The position numbers and the translations under genes were made by a program. A stretch of DNA of 64,000 bases from the NCBI RefSeq assembly GCF_007747995.1, contig NZ_CP036276.1, positions 2,347,001 through 2,411,000 of the forward strand. Direction: 5' to 3'. This DNA comes from Symmachiella dynata (GTDB taxonomy: Bacteria; Planctomycetota; Planctomycetia; Planctomycetales; Planctomycetaceae). The notes under the pieces were generated by a model. It was not told the DNA's origin. It saw only the letters and a list, made by a program, of their open reading frames with translations, and did not search any database. This document shows, piece by piece, positions 1 to 8,907 of the stretch (position 1 is the stretch's first letter; every line of letters starts with the position of its first letter).

Positions 1-2
1 TT

Positions 3-233
3 GATAAGGCAAGCATTGCATTGATTATTCTTGGCCCCGTTGTGTATGGGGTGGCAATATTAATTCCACTCGTCCATGTCTTTTCCAAGACCAACACAAG
101 AGAAAATTCTACAGAGCCGAATCCATCGAGGAGGAAGGATATATCCAGCGCGCTGATTCCCTTGTTTCTCTTTGGGGCTTGCTTGTCGTATGTCTGCTTG
201 TTCTTCGAGTGGATCAAAATATTGGGAGGTTAG
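3..233 (+). CDS. C-terminal part of a small membrane protein (partial)
   Basis: The reading frame is open from the first bases of the window to a stop at 231-233, so the TTG at 21 need not be a real start. The 76 or so visible residues hold two hydrophobic helices (about residues 6-28 and 50-70) joined by a polar, Ser/Pro/Arg-rich loop. This fits a two-helix end of an inner-membrane protein. No family is recognised. What lies upstream is outside the window. Confidence 0.55.
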   Translation, partial: DKASIALIILGPVVYGVAILIPLVHVFSKTNTRENSTEPNPSRRKDISSALIPLFLFGACLSYVCLFFEWIKILGG

Positions 234-570
234 ACAAGTAACTGTGTGCGCTGCCTGAAATATTCTGCTTTCGGGGCGGCGCAGCCGCTGGAGAGGGGCA
301 ATCGCATTAACACGATTGAAGCAAGCGACGAGGAGAAATCCCGGCGACTCCTGCCGGCTTCGTCGGCCCACAAAGAATCTTTGTGGGCCACCCGCTCACG
401 GGGACCGGCGCAGTCGCCGTTGTGGCGCAGATCGATTCGTCTCGCGTCCAATTTTCCATTTACCTTCGCAACCACAAATCCGTCGCGTTAGAATACGAAG
501 CGGAATGATTGATCCAATCCAACCGTCCCAGTTTCGTCCAGCCATACGACATCGTGAAAAGGAAACCCCT
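234..570. other. Intergenic region with a dispersed-repeat hairpin
   Basis: No convincing gene. It contains a perfect 11-bp stem with a 3-nt loop at 365-389. Read on the minus strand, about 320-410 resembles the first part of the direct repeats at 17036 and 18048: the same GGTGGCCCA...TGGG hairpin followed by CGACGAAG and CGGCA. It is therefore probably a third, diverged copy of that family. The Shine-Dalgarno for the next gene lies at its right end. Confidence 0.5.
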
Positions 571-1983
571 GTGACTCACTCCACTCATCGTTGCCGCTGT
601 TTGTGTCTGTTGTTGTTCGCGATTGTTCTTACCGCACCAGCGGTCGTAAACGCGGACGTTACCGTACCGCAGTTTTTCGGCAACCATATGGTGTTGCAGC
701 GGGACAAACCGGTGAAGCTGTGGGGGTGGGCGGACAAAGGGGAAAAGGTTACCGTCGCATTGGGAGAGGCGCAGCAGGAAACCACGGCCGACGACGATGG
801 TCGGTGGAGCGTTCATTTTCCCGCACGGCCTGCGTCGCGGGAACCGGTGGCGATTACGATTCAGGGCAAAGATTACAGCCTCGCATTCGATGACGTGTTG
901 TTCGGTGATGTTTGGATCTGTTCCGGGCAATCGAATATGGAATGGCCGGTCACACGCACGAACGATGCGGAAAAAGAAATCGCCGCCGCCGATCATCCGA
1001 CCATGCGACTGTTCACCGTCAAGCGGGCCAAGACCGACACCCCGCAGCGCGACGTGACAGGATCATGGGGAGTCTGTTCACCGGAGACGGTTCCGGGTTT
1101 CTCCGCCGTTGGATACTTTTTCGGCCGGCATCTGCAGAAGCATGTCGACGTGCCCATCGGCCTGATCAACAGTTCTTGGGGCGGGACTCCGGCGGAATAT
1201 TGGACCCCGACTTCGGCCTTTGAACACGACCCTCAGCTGAAGGTGACCAGCGACAATGAACACGCCAAAAACGTGATGAGCACTCCCAGCGTGCTCTACA
1301 ACGGCATGATCGCACCCCTTGCGGGACTGTCGATTCGCGGGGCGATTTGGTACCAGGGCGAATCAAACGTCCCCATGGCCGAACATTATACGAAACTGTT
1401 TTCCGGCATGATCAAAGGTTGGCGCGAGGAATTTGGGCAAGGGGAGTTCCCGTTTCTATTCGTACAGATTGCCCCCTGGGACTATCGAAAAATCGCAGCC
1501 TGGCCGGCCGGCGGTGCACCGATTGTGCGTGAAGCTCAGCGGAATACCTTGGCCGTTCCGAAAACAGGCATGGTGGTGACGACCGACATCGGCAATGTCG
1601 AGGACATTCACCCCACCAACAAACAAGAGGTCGGCCGTCGCCTCGGATTGGCGGCGCGGGCGATTGAGTATGGGGAAAAGATTGTCTATTCCGGCCCGAT
1701 GTTTAAGTCGGTCAAGTTTGATGGCAACAAAGCGATTCTCTCATTCGATCACATGGGTGGTGGACTGATGGCCAAGGGAGACAAACTGACGCATTTCCAA
1801 ATCGCCGGGCAAGACGGGGAATTCGTCGATGCGGAGGCGGTGATCGAGGGAGAGACCGTCGTGGTCAAAAGCGCGGAGGTACCCAAGCCACAAGCCGTCC
1901 GTTTCGGATTCAGCGACGTCGCAGAACCGAACCTGTTTAATAAAGACGGCCTGCCGGCATCGCCGTTTCGCACTGACGACTAA
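571..1983 (+). CDS. Secreted sialate O-acetylesterase (SGNH hydrolase)
   Basis: Predicted to remove O-acetyl esters from sialic acid or acetylated glycans outside the cytoplasm. The 470-residue product starts with a signal peptide (hydrophobic core about 12-27). The SGNH nucleophile block SGQSNMEW lies near residue 117, a WYQGESN block near 260, and the Asp/His block DIHPTNK near 345, all in the order usual for the SIAE family. The GTG at 571 is preferred over an upstream ATG at 316 because it has an AAGGAAA ribosome site and directly precedes the signal peptide; the upstream stretch reads as non-coding. The length is normal for the family. The symporter downstream suggests sugar uptake, but the two are separated by a long inverted repeat. 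Confidence 0.9.
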   Translation: MTHSTHRCRCLCLLLFAIVLTAPAVVNADVTVPQFFGNHMVLQRDKPVKLWGWADKGEKVTVALGEAQQETTADDDGRWSVHFPARPASREPVAITIQGKDYSLAFDDVLFGDVWICSGQSNMEWPVTRTNDAEKEIAAADHPTMRLFTVKRAKTDTPQRDVTGSWGVCSPETVPGFSAVGYFFGRHLQKHVDVPIGLINSSWGGTPAEYWTPTSAFEHDPQLKVTSDNEHAKNVMSTPSVLYNGMIAPLAGLSIRGAIWYQGESNVPMAEHYTKLFSGMIKGWREEFGQGEFPFLFVQIAPWDYRKIAAWPAGGAPIVREAQRNTLAVPKTGMVVTTDIGNVEDIHPTNKQEVGRRLGLAARAIEYGEKIVYSGPMFKSVKFDGNKAILSFDHMGGGLMAKGDKLTHFQIAGQDGEFVDAEAVIEGETVVVKSAEVPKPQAVRFGFSDVAEPNLFNKDGLPASPFRTDD

Positions 1984-2020
1984 CGTTGACCTCAGTGTTG
2001 GAATGCCTGCTAAAAAATAC

Positions 2021-2171
2021 TCGCGCAGAGACGCAGAGCCGCAAAGAAAAAGAAAAGTTGTATGAATGCTTAACGACGCGCCGTAGTAATTATTGGTAAA
2101 GTAGCCATACCAAAGAACGAGGGGCCTGTTTTTTCTTCTCTCTGTCTCTGCGTCTTCGCGTCTCTGCGCGC
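2021..2171. repeat. Long imperfect inverted repeat (CGCAGAGACGCAGAG type)
   Basis: The left arm at about 2021-2056 (cgcagagacgcagagccgca followed by A-rich sequence) is complementary to the right arm at 2129-2171 (T-rich sequence, then ctctgcgtcttcgcgtctct). Together they can form a long stem with a loop of about 70 nt between the esterase and symporter genes. It is a low-complexity intergenic repeat that may act as a terminator or mRNA stabiliser. Confidence 0.7.
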
Positions 2172-2211
2172 AATTCTTTCTTCATGAAACTCAAACAACG
2201 AAACGAATCAC

Positions 2212-3873
2212 ATGCCGGGACAATTAGCGGGGCTCGATTTTGTTGTACTCGTCGCTTACCTCGGCGGAACGTTGTTACTCGGTTTGTTCCTGGGGCGGGG
2301 GATGCATACCGGTAAGGATTATTTTCTTGCCGGACGGAACCTTCCCTGGTGGGTGATCGGCATGTCGCTGGTCGCTTCGGATATCGGTGGCACGGATATC
2401 ATCGGTGTCGGCGGCGCCGCTTATTCCTACGGCATGGCGGTCGGCAATTTCGAATGGATCGGCTGCATTCCCGCGATGCTGATTGGGGCCTTCGTATTCA
2501 TTCCCTTCTTTTGGCGATCAGGTGTCTACACGATTCCGGAATTCATGGAGCGTCGCTACAACGCCGCTGTCCGCGCGGCATTGGCGGTCTGCTGGCTGGG
2601 TTTCATGGCCTGCAATTTGGGAATCATGTTGTTCGCCTCAGCCAAGATGATGAACGGCATGTTGGGGCTGGAGTTTTTGCCCGCCGACTATCAGACCTTG
2701 GCCTACATCCTTCTCACCGCTGCCCTGGTCGGCGTTTATACCTATGCCGGCGGATTGGCGGCGGTGGTCTATACCGACACGATTCAATGTGTGGTGATGA
2801 TCGGCGGTTGCCTGTTGGTGGTGGTGATGGGCATCAACGAATTCGGCGGCTTGGGCCCTCTGCGAGATGCCGTACGCGAGAACGAAGCCCAAGTGCGACA
2901 GGCCCAGATTGCTGAACTTGAAGCGGCGGACCCAATCGACGAGCGGGAATTGCAACACTTAAAGAATGCCGATCCCGATCATATCGAACATACGGAATTG
3001 ATTCTTCCAGTCGATACCCGCAGCCCCTTCCCCTGGCCGGGCATTTTGATCGGTCTTGCGATGGTCCTTTCGCCCGCATACTGGTTCGGCAATCAAGCCA
3101 TCGTGCAGCGGTCGTTGGGCGCAAAAAGCGAATTCCAAGCCAAGGCGTCTTATGTCTCCGGCGCGCTGCTGAAAAACCTAATTCCAATCATCATCGCCGT
3201 GCCGGGCGTGATCGCTTTTGCCAAATTTCCCGAACTCAAAGACGCCGATACAGCGTTCCCGACGTTGGTGGCCCATTTGTTGCCCAGCGGGCTGCGAGGA
3301 TTGTTCCTGGCTGCGTTTTTAGCGGCACTGATGTCGAGCGTCGATTCCTACCTCAACTCCGCTGCCACAATCATCACCAACGATTTTTATATGCGTTTTT
3401 ACAAGCCCGACATCAGCGATGAACACGTGTTGAGCGTGGGACGCGTAGCCACCATCGTGCTGCTCATCTGGGCGATTGGCTTTGCCACGGCGGTCAGCTT
3501 TATGGAGGGGTCTGGGATTTATACGATCTTCCAAACACTGATGGCATTTTTCCAAGGACCGGCACTGGCAATTTTATTGTGCGGTGTGTTATGGCGACGG
3601 GCCACCGGCAGCGGCGCATTCGTTGGTTTTGTGACCGGCGTCGCCTTTTCCGTCACGTTGTTCACCTTAAACCAACAAGCCGTCTACACCGCGCTGGGAA
3701 TCGAACCGCTGTTTCAAATCGCGGATCCGTTTTTATACTTTTCCGTCTGGGCATTTCTGGTCTCGCTAACAGTGATCATCATCGTCAGCCTCTGCACCAA
3801 GCCGGAACCGGACGCGAAGATCGCCGGCTTAGTCTATCAACGACATCTCCGCGCCGCCGAGAAGAAGGATTGA
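2212..3873 (+). CDS. Sodium:solute symporter (SSS / SLC5 family)
   Basis: An integral inner-membrane transporter of 553 residues with about 13-14 hydrophobic helices. The opening sequence (helix 1, then KDYFLAGRNLPWW and a GMSLVASDIGGTDIIG block) is typical of SSS family sugar or organic-solute symporters, which couple uptake to the sodium gradient. A hydrophilic Glu/Asp/Gln-rich insert lies at about residues 222-268, between two membrane segments, and is larger than usual. The substrate cannot be read from sequence; the sialate esterase upstream makes an acetylated sugar or sialic acid plausible (inference). A small membrane-protein gene follows after 4 bp. Confidence 0.9.
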   Translation: MPGQLAGLDFVVLVAYLGGTLLLGLFLGRGMHTGKDYFLAGRNLPWWVIGMSLVASDIGGTDIIGVGGAAYSYGMAVGNFEWIGCIPAMLIGAFVFIPFFWRSGVYTIPEFMERRYNAAVRAALAVCWLGFMACNLGIMLFASAKMMNGMLGLEFLPADYQTLAYILLTAALVGVYTYAGGLAAVVYTDTIQCVVMIGGCLLVVVMGINEFGGLGPLRDAVRENEAQVRQAQIAELEAADPIDERELQHLKNADPDHIEHTELILPVDTRSPFPWPGILIGLAMVLSPAYWFGNQAIVQRSLGAKSEFQAKASYVSGALLKNLIPIIIAVPGVIAFAKFPELKDADTAFPTLVAHLLPSGLRGLFLAAFLAALMSSVDSYLNSAATIITNDFYMRFYKPDISDEHVLSVGRVATIVLLIWAIGFATAVSFMEGSGIYTIFQTLMAFFQGPALAILLCGVLWRRATGSGAFVGFVTGVAFSVTLFTLNQQAVYTALGIEPLFQIADPFLYFSVWAFLVSLTVIIIVSLCTKPEPDAKIAGLVYQRHLRAAEKKD

Positions 3874-3877
3874 ACCG

Positions 3878-4111
3878 ATGACACCGCTACACCACATCGG
3901 CGATTTTTTTCGCGATGCGCTGCTACAGATACCACTTCCCGCAGTACGCGTACTGTTTGTCGCCTTACAGGTGGCCCTATTGATCTGGATCCTCACCCTA
4001 CCACGAGAAGCGACCAGGCCCCCCGACGGCAGCGGCGGCTGGGCAGCAAACCTCAAAATCTGGGCCGCACTGGCGATTTCCGTGCAAGTATTGGTTTACA
4101 GCGTGTTGTGA
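3878..4111 (+). CDS. Small two-helix membrane protein downstream of the symporter
   Basis: This 77-residue protein starts 4 bp after the symporter stop, with the AGAAGGA of the symporter's last codons as ribosome site. It has two hydrophobic helices (about 22-42 and 56-75) and a Pro/Gly-rich loop. Spacing and order say it is co-translated with the symporter. It could be an accessory subunit, but no family is recognised, so this is inference from position only. Confidence 0.7.
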   Translation: MTPLHHIGDFFRDALLQIPLPAVRVLFVALQVALLIWILTLPREATRPPDGSGGWAANLKIWAALAISVQVLVYSVL

Positions 4112-4683
4112 TGCCAACTGGCCCCCCCAGCAACAAATTGCATTGAGCCTTGGGAAAAATAATCATGGGGTGGCAGCGATTGCCAACGGCAATCGGTGTG
4201 CCGCAGGCACAAGACGCAGCAGTTTCAGCTGTCCCTGCCAACGAGATACTGCTCGATTAGGAACGCGGAAATTGCGGCTTCTTGCGGGCTACACCCGCCC
4301 CGATTGCTGCCACAATCGCGGTTTCCCCGAACTCTTTGCCCAGTGAATACTTTGATCAGGACCCGTTTCGCAGATGCAATTTGTTGCCCAGGGATCGGGA
4401 ATGCCTCCAACATGGCCTTGGCCGAAGGCCATGTTCAACCGCACGTTTCCGGTTGAATTTGCGATGTGAATTTGGCCGTTGGCCAAAAACCGGCGCACGA
4501 TGCACCTCAGCCTGGGGCGTTGCCCCAGGCTGAGGTGGAAAGAAGGCCTTCGGCCAAAAAGGCTGACGATTGTCGCACGCATTGTGTGGGATGGGGGGGC
4601 GCTGTGATGGGACGTAAATTTAACACCAATCGTCCCGGTGCAGAATTGGCCAAAGGCCAATGGACACCCCTCCGTTCGGGGAT
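4112..4683. other. Gene-free region dense in GGCC-type palindromes
   Basis: No supported gene; all frames here give low-complexity or antisense-looking products. The stretch contains many short palindromes built on GGCC: around 4176-4193 (gattgccaacggcaatc), 4413-4432, 4470-4485, 4545-4557 and 4645-4660. The perfect hairpin at 4503-4537 is listed separately. It looks like an accumulation site for small intergenic repeats. Confidence 0.5.
4503..4537. repeat. Perfect 16-bp hairpin
   Basis: cacctcagcctggggc (4503-4518) and its exact complement (4522-4537) are separated by a 3-nt loop. No T-tract follows on either strand, so it is not a classical terminator; it fits a REP-like intergenic palindrome. 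Confidence 0.75.
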
Positions 4684-4983
4684 TCAACGATTTAACGTCA
4701 CAAATACGGTCAGGGCTTGGCTATTCCACGTCACAAGACCATCGTCATATTCTCCTTCGACGTAGCGATCCGTGGCAATTGAAACCAACTCATCGAACTT
4801 CTTGCTTTCGTACTCCTCGAAATGCTGAAACTCTGGATGACACGTCAAGCAATAGCTTCCCAAACAATTGCCTTTAGCATCACTCACGGTCATACGGATT
4901 CCTTTTCCCCATTTGAACGAGAGTTCCGAGAAATCCAAAACCTGTCGTTGACCGTTCTTGTCGATGCCTATTTGTCGAGCCAT
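4684..4983 (-). CDS. Hypothetical 99-residue protein with a CxxCH motif
   Basis: Encoded 57 bp downstream of the propeller protein gene on the same strand, so possibly its last operon gene. The product has no signal peptide or membrane helix. A CLTCH sequence near residue 46 fits either a haem c site or half of a metal site; without an export signal, haem attachment is unlikely. The acidic, well-structured composition makes it look like a real protein. No family is recognised. The start at 4983 has only a distant GGAAG. Confidence 0.5.
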   Translation of the reverse strand: MARQIGIDKNGQRQVLDFSELSFKWGKGIRMTVSDAKGNCLGSYCLTCHPEFQHFEEYESKKFDELVSIATDRYVEGEYDDGLVTWNSQALTVFVTLNR

Positions 4984-5040
4984 CGTTTGTCGCCATCTTC
5001 CGCAGCGAGGAATATCGTTTTATATTCTTGGTCGCGGTCG

Positions 5041-7452
5041 TTATTCCTCAACAATAAACCCGTAATACCGTCCCATGTAATACGGCAACAAAAATGACGT
5101 GCCGTCGGCCAAGCTTGTTCCGTTGCCGCCCGCATCCAAGTTCCAGACGTCCTTGTTCCAGTGTTCGACAAAATGTTCGTCAATGGGTAAGGTCACGCCG
5201 GTCCGCAAGTAGCCTTTGGGGTTCTTCCACCAATATTCAAACCAGCCGCCCTCGATGAATTGGATGTCCTTACGATGGCTGTTTTTGTAGCCCCAACGGA
5301 AGCGGTCGAGTGGGTAGCGTTTTAAGGTAAACAGCGCATCCTCTAGGCAGGATTGCGGCGTTTTTCGTTGATAATCCCCGGTCTCGATGGTGTCCCAGCA
5401 GGCGGCAAAGATGTAGTTGAACAGCGGATTCCGTTCTGCTTCGACCAGCTTCCAATACGGCATCATCGAAATCAAGTAGTGCATCCGTAAATTGGGATCG
5501 TCTTCGTAGTTGATCAGTCCGTAGTACGCCATGAAGGCCATTTCGTCGTCCGATTGGTTGCCGGTGCCAATACCCATTTGGCGTTTGGCGACCAGCGCGT
5601 TGGCGGCATATTGCTCGTCATCAATCAGTTTCATGTAGGCTTCTTGATACTTCTCATCACCCGTGACGTGTGCAGCCACCTTCAGGTATGACAACACGCT
5701 CAAGGAGTTCATGCCGCGCAGGCCGGTGGAAAAGTCGAGATCGCGGTTTAATTCTTTGGGGCTGAAGCGTCCCCACCGCGTCGGTTTTCCATCATGGTCG
5801 ACCATTTGAAAATCGTGAGCGATCAGATGGTCGGTCACGCGGGCCGTGACTTCCTGGACCATCGCTTTTTCTTCGTCGGTTTCAGCGACGAGGTCATAAT
5901 ACAGGCCATACAGGAAATAGTGGCCGTCTAATTCATCGGAGCTGATATCGGTTTTCCAGTACCACTTGCCGTCGGCGCTGACCGGCCAGCGGGGCTCGAG
6001 GACTTTCCAGAGTGGATCTTCTTTTTGTTTACGGAGGTCGTTCTCGCGGTTGTCGTGATCGTTAGGATTACGGCCGTCGATCGGCAGCACCGTCCGCGCG
6101 GGAAATCCGGGCGGGGCAGGGTGCTCGCCCCCTTGAGTGATGTCGCTGAGGAATTTCATAGCCAACATCGCTTTGTTGGCGCGCTCTTTCGATTTGGGAT
6201 CCTTGGTGGCCGCGTAGGCAAAGCATTCAGCCGCGCCGTACATCGACGTCCACAGGCCATCGTTGTCACTATCGCGTTGCGTAACTTTGGATTTGTCACC
6301 CGGTTTGTCCACGCCGACCGACAACACGAATTCATAAGGCGTGCGGCGGTGGTATTTATCGATTTCTTCTTCAAAAAACTTCGCTTTGTCCGCCAACGAG
6401 GTCTCGACGCGACGAATGCGTCCGACGCCGTCTGCTGTCGCGAACCATGCGTCTCCGTTCGGAGCGACCGCGACGTCGTGAATGTCATCGGCAGGCACCC
6501 AACGCTTTCCTTGGCGGTAGGACCATACGCCGTCCAGGTAACGAATCGCACCAATCTTGGTGCCGAACCAAGTTCCGGAATTGCCTACCGCTAACGCTGT
6601 GAAATCGTCGTAGGGAAGTCCCTCGACTCCGGTAAAGAGTTGCCATTTTCCATCGCTCCGCACACCGGCGCCTTGCGGGCAGGCAAACCACAATTGGTTT
6701 TTCTCATCATAAGCAACGCCGCGAACCTCGATTGGCGCCCAACTATAATTTCCCGCCGCTGGTAGAAGTTTATTCCACTCCCCTTGCTGATTGCGCTCAT
6801 ACAATCCGGTTGATGTTCCGACCGCTAACTCGCCGGCCGTGCTGACTGAAGTCGCATAGACTGCCGTATCAGGGGACGCCAAGTTGGCGAATTTTTCAAA
6901 CGGTCGCACTGTCTGTCCGTCGGCGTAGAAGAGGCCCTGTGTGGTCCCCAGTAACAGGCTTTTGCGGCCCCCCAACCACAACAGTTCGTTACCTTCATCC
7001 CATTCCGTCGGCAGCGACAACAACTTCGAAATGCGGCCATCTTTATCATATTGCATGATGGAACCACTCATCTGAAAAACGGCTCCGTCCCCCCAAGGCG
7101 CGACGCGTGTCACGGCCTGTGCGGCATCGGAGAGGGGGTGGAATTCGTTCCCCAACAATCGCGCCAGTCCTTTGTCGGTTGCGGCTAACACTGTTCCGTC
7201 AGCTGTGACAGCGACGCTGTCAACCGCGTCAGATGGCAAACCATTATCAGTATTGTAGAAGCGGCGCTCGTCATTCAGAAACTGCCCGACCTTGATGCCG
7301 CCCAGCCCTTTGTTGCTATTGTGCTCTGCCGAGACCGTCGTCGCGGTTGAGACCGCCACCGCACAAACAACGGCCCATCTCAGCAGCCAAGGACTCGATT
7401 TTGACACTGCTTTACGCAACATTGGCGGGTTGAGCGTGGTGTTTTTGTGCAT
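5041..7452 (-). CDS. Secreted beta-propeller (Reg_prop type) plus helical-toroid protein
   Basis: An 803-residue protein starting at the ATG at 7452 (GAAGG about 10 nt upstream); an upstream extension to 7665 lacks coding character. A signal peptide covers about residues 15-42. Residues 50-350 contain repeats of the two-component regulator propeller type (LPSDAVDSVAVTADG, NQLWFACPQGAGV, GDAWFATADGVGRI). About 370-800 is rich in W, Y and helical segments and resembles alpha/alpha-toroid enzymes, but no family signature is certain. There is no kinase, HTH or membrane anchor, so it is not a full hybrid sensor. It is probably an exported enzyme or binding protein; the function is unknown. Confidence 0.75.
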   Translation of the reverse strand: MHKNTTLNPPMLRKAVSKSSPWLLRWAVVCAVAVSTATTVSAEHNSNKGLGGIKVGQFLNDERRFYNTDNGLPSDAVDSVAVTADGTVLAATDKGLARLLGNEFHPLSDAAQAVTRVAPWGDGAVFQMSGSIMQYDKDGRISKLLSLPTEWDEGNELLWLGGRKSLLLGTTQGLFYADGQTVRPFEKFANLASPDTAVYATSVSTAGELAVGTSTGLYERNQQGEWNKLLPAAGNYSWAPIEVRGVAYDEKNQLWFACPQGAGVRSDGKWQLFTGVEGLPYDDFTALAVGNSGTWFGTKIGAIRYLDGVWSYRQGKRWVPADDIHDVAVAPNGDAWFATADGVGRIRRVETSLADKAKFFEEEIDKYHRRTPYEFVLSVGVDKPGDKSKVTQRDSDNDGLWTSMYGAAECFAYAATKDPKSKERANKAMLAMKFLSDITQGGEHPAPPGFPARTVLPIDGRNPNDHDNRENDLRKQKEDPLWKVLEPRWPVSADGKWYWKTDISSDELDGHYFLYGLYYDLVAETDEEKAMVQEVTARVTDHLIAHDFQMVDHDGKPTRWGRFSPKELNRDLDFSTGLRGMNSLSVLSYLKVAAHVTGDEKYQEAYMKLIDDEQYAANALVAKRQMGIGTGNQSDDEMAFMAYYGLINYEDDPNLRMHYLISMMPYWKLVEAERNPLFNYIFAACWDTIETGDYQRKTPQSCLEDALFTLKRYPLDRFRWGYKNSHRKDIQFIEGGWFEYWWKNPKGYLRTGVTLPIDEHFVEHWNKDVWNLDAGGNGTSLADGTSFLLPYYMGRYYGFIVEE

Positions 7453-7956
7453 GGTGTATTGGCCTTCTGTACCTTCAAGTTGTTTCCAACAAGTCGTTTC
7501 CAAACCCTCTGACGCGGAACTCCAAGTTGCTAAAGCAAGCGTAACGGGGATTTGAAACTGGATAAAGCAAAGTGAATGATGACATCCGTTCAAACAGGAA
7601 GCCCCTTGAAAATGGATTTCAGGGGCTTGGTGAGCAAGTAACATTGCGGAAAGAAGTGGTATCAAATGCCGGGACCGTTGCTGGCACGCTGGTTTTCGAG
7701 ACCCTAGGCAATCAGTCCCGGTGACACGGAAAACACCGGGATTTCAAACCTTTCAGACCGCTGGTTACTTGGCAGTATATGTTTACGGATAGGTCGATGG
7801 AAACACTCATCGGAATTTTTTTCTACTCGCCTCCCAAAGTCCATCCAAGAAATCTGCACTCGGATAGGCTGGAAAATCCCTGAGCGTGCGGTCATTTTGC
7901 CGCTTTGTCATGGGCTTTATGGAATGGAAAATTCCTTGAGCCTATTCGTCGTCGTT
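7453..7956. other. Intergenic region with two hairpins
   Basis: No gene is supported. Two stem-loops are visible: 7599-7628 (aagccccttgaaa pairing with tttcaggggctt, one bulge) and 7716-7741 (tcccggtg pairing with caccggga). Both lie past the end of the outer-membrane protein operon when read on the minus strand. Neither is followed by a clear T-run, so termination is only possible, not shown. Confidence 0.45.
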
Positions 7957-8907
7957 TCAAAAGCGATAGCTCGCCTGGACGGTGAGGCCTTGGAGGAGCA
8001 GGTCGTTGTTGTGGGGGCCGGTGGCATCGTCGAAGATCTGGCATTGATTCAGCCAGTCGTTGAGTTCGTAGCCGACCGTGGCCGAGCAACAACGGTAGTT
8101 CAGCGTAATGCCGACGATGGCTTGGAAGGCGACAGCGCCGAAGTCGCGATTGGGAACATCGATGATTTTTGTCGACTGTGCAGCAACGCCGTTTTCAATA
8201 GTCGTGATCGAGGTCACGTCACTGATATTCCAATGCCCTAGCAAATAAGCGGCGTAGAAATTGGCAATGCCCAGGATTTGAAGATCTTCCTCTTCCCAAA
8301 CAGTGAGCATCGTTTCCACACCGACCTTGGGACCGATGCCCCAGAAATTGTTTTTGATGTTCTCAACAATGTGTTCCTGGACGGTCGACCCCGGTCCCCC
8401 ATACTCGGCTTGCAGCGCAGACTGAAAGGATTGATCAATCCAACCACCGCGCAAACCGGTGACGGGCCGGATGGTCAGCGAATCGACAGGCATGAACCGT
8501 TTGCCGATATCCCAGTCAAACATGTTGTAGCGGATTGACGATTCGATTTGCCCTGTTTCAAAATACAGCTGTGGCGCGGGAGGTTGGGCTTGTTTCGCCC
8601 CCAAAAACGCGCCCGTCAGATAGCCTGACGCACTGTCCGAGGTGTCGACGTTGAAATGCGTGTAGTAAACCTTGGTGTCCCACTCCCCTTCCAAGCCGCC
8701 ACCGACCCGTAGTCCCGGCGTCCAGTCATAGGTGAGCGTTTGGTAGTCGACGTATTGATTCGAGGGGTCTCGATTGGTATTCAGCACCCAGTCGACCGGT
8801 TCGGTCGCATGCCAATACAGCATCTCAGCGAAGAGGTGTTTCTCTGCGCGAGCAACCGTTGTCGGCATGAGACAACCGAGAATTAGAATGAGACAGCAAT
8901 ACCGCAT
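7957..8907 (-). CDS. Lpg1974-family outer-membrane protein, copy 1
   Basis: A 316-residue protein with a signal peptide (MRYCCLILILGCLM..., cut near residue 21) and alternating-hydrophobic strands ending in a C-terminal Phe, as in outer-membrane barrels. The conserved pattern W-T/N-x-GLR-x-G, YYTHF, MFDWDIGKRF, RPVTGLRGGWI and FWGIGPKVGVE matches the Legionella-type OMP family found widely in planctomycetes. The start at 8907 lies inside the end of copy 2 (25-bp overlap), giving translational coupling. It is the last of three tandem paralogues and probably forms a surface barrel or pore. Confidence 0.8.
   Translation of the reverse strand: MRYCCLILILGCLMPTTVARAEKHLFAEMLYWHATEPVDWVLNTNRDPSNQYVDYQTLTYDWTPGLRVGGGLEGEWDTKVYYTHFNVDTSDSASGYLTGAFLGAKQAQPPAPQLYFETGQIESSIRYNMFDWDIGKRFMPVDSLTIRPVTGLRGGWIDQSFQSALQAEYGGPGSTVQEHIVENIKNNFWGIGPKVGVETMLTVWEEEDLQILGIANFYAAYLLGHWNISDVTSITTIENGVAAQSTKIIDVPNRDFGAVAFQAIVGITLNYRCCSATVGYELNDWLNQCQIFDDATGPHNNDLLLQGLTVQASYRF

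Noticed and set aside
4684-4983. Reading the 99-residue protein as a cytochrome c because of CxxCH
   Set aside because: It has no export signal, and haem c attachment takes place outside the cytoplasm.
6025-6594. 189-codon plus-strand open frame opposite the propeller gene
   Set aside because: It is antisense to a well-supported gene, and its Arg/Val-rich product has no domain; a shadow of the GC-rich minus-strand gene.
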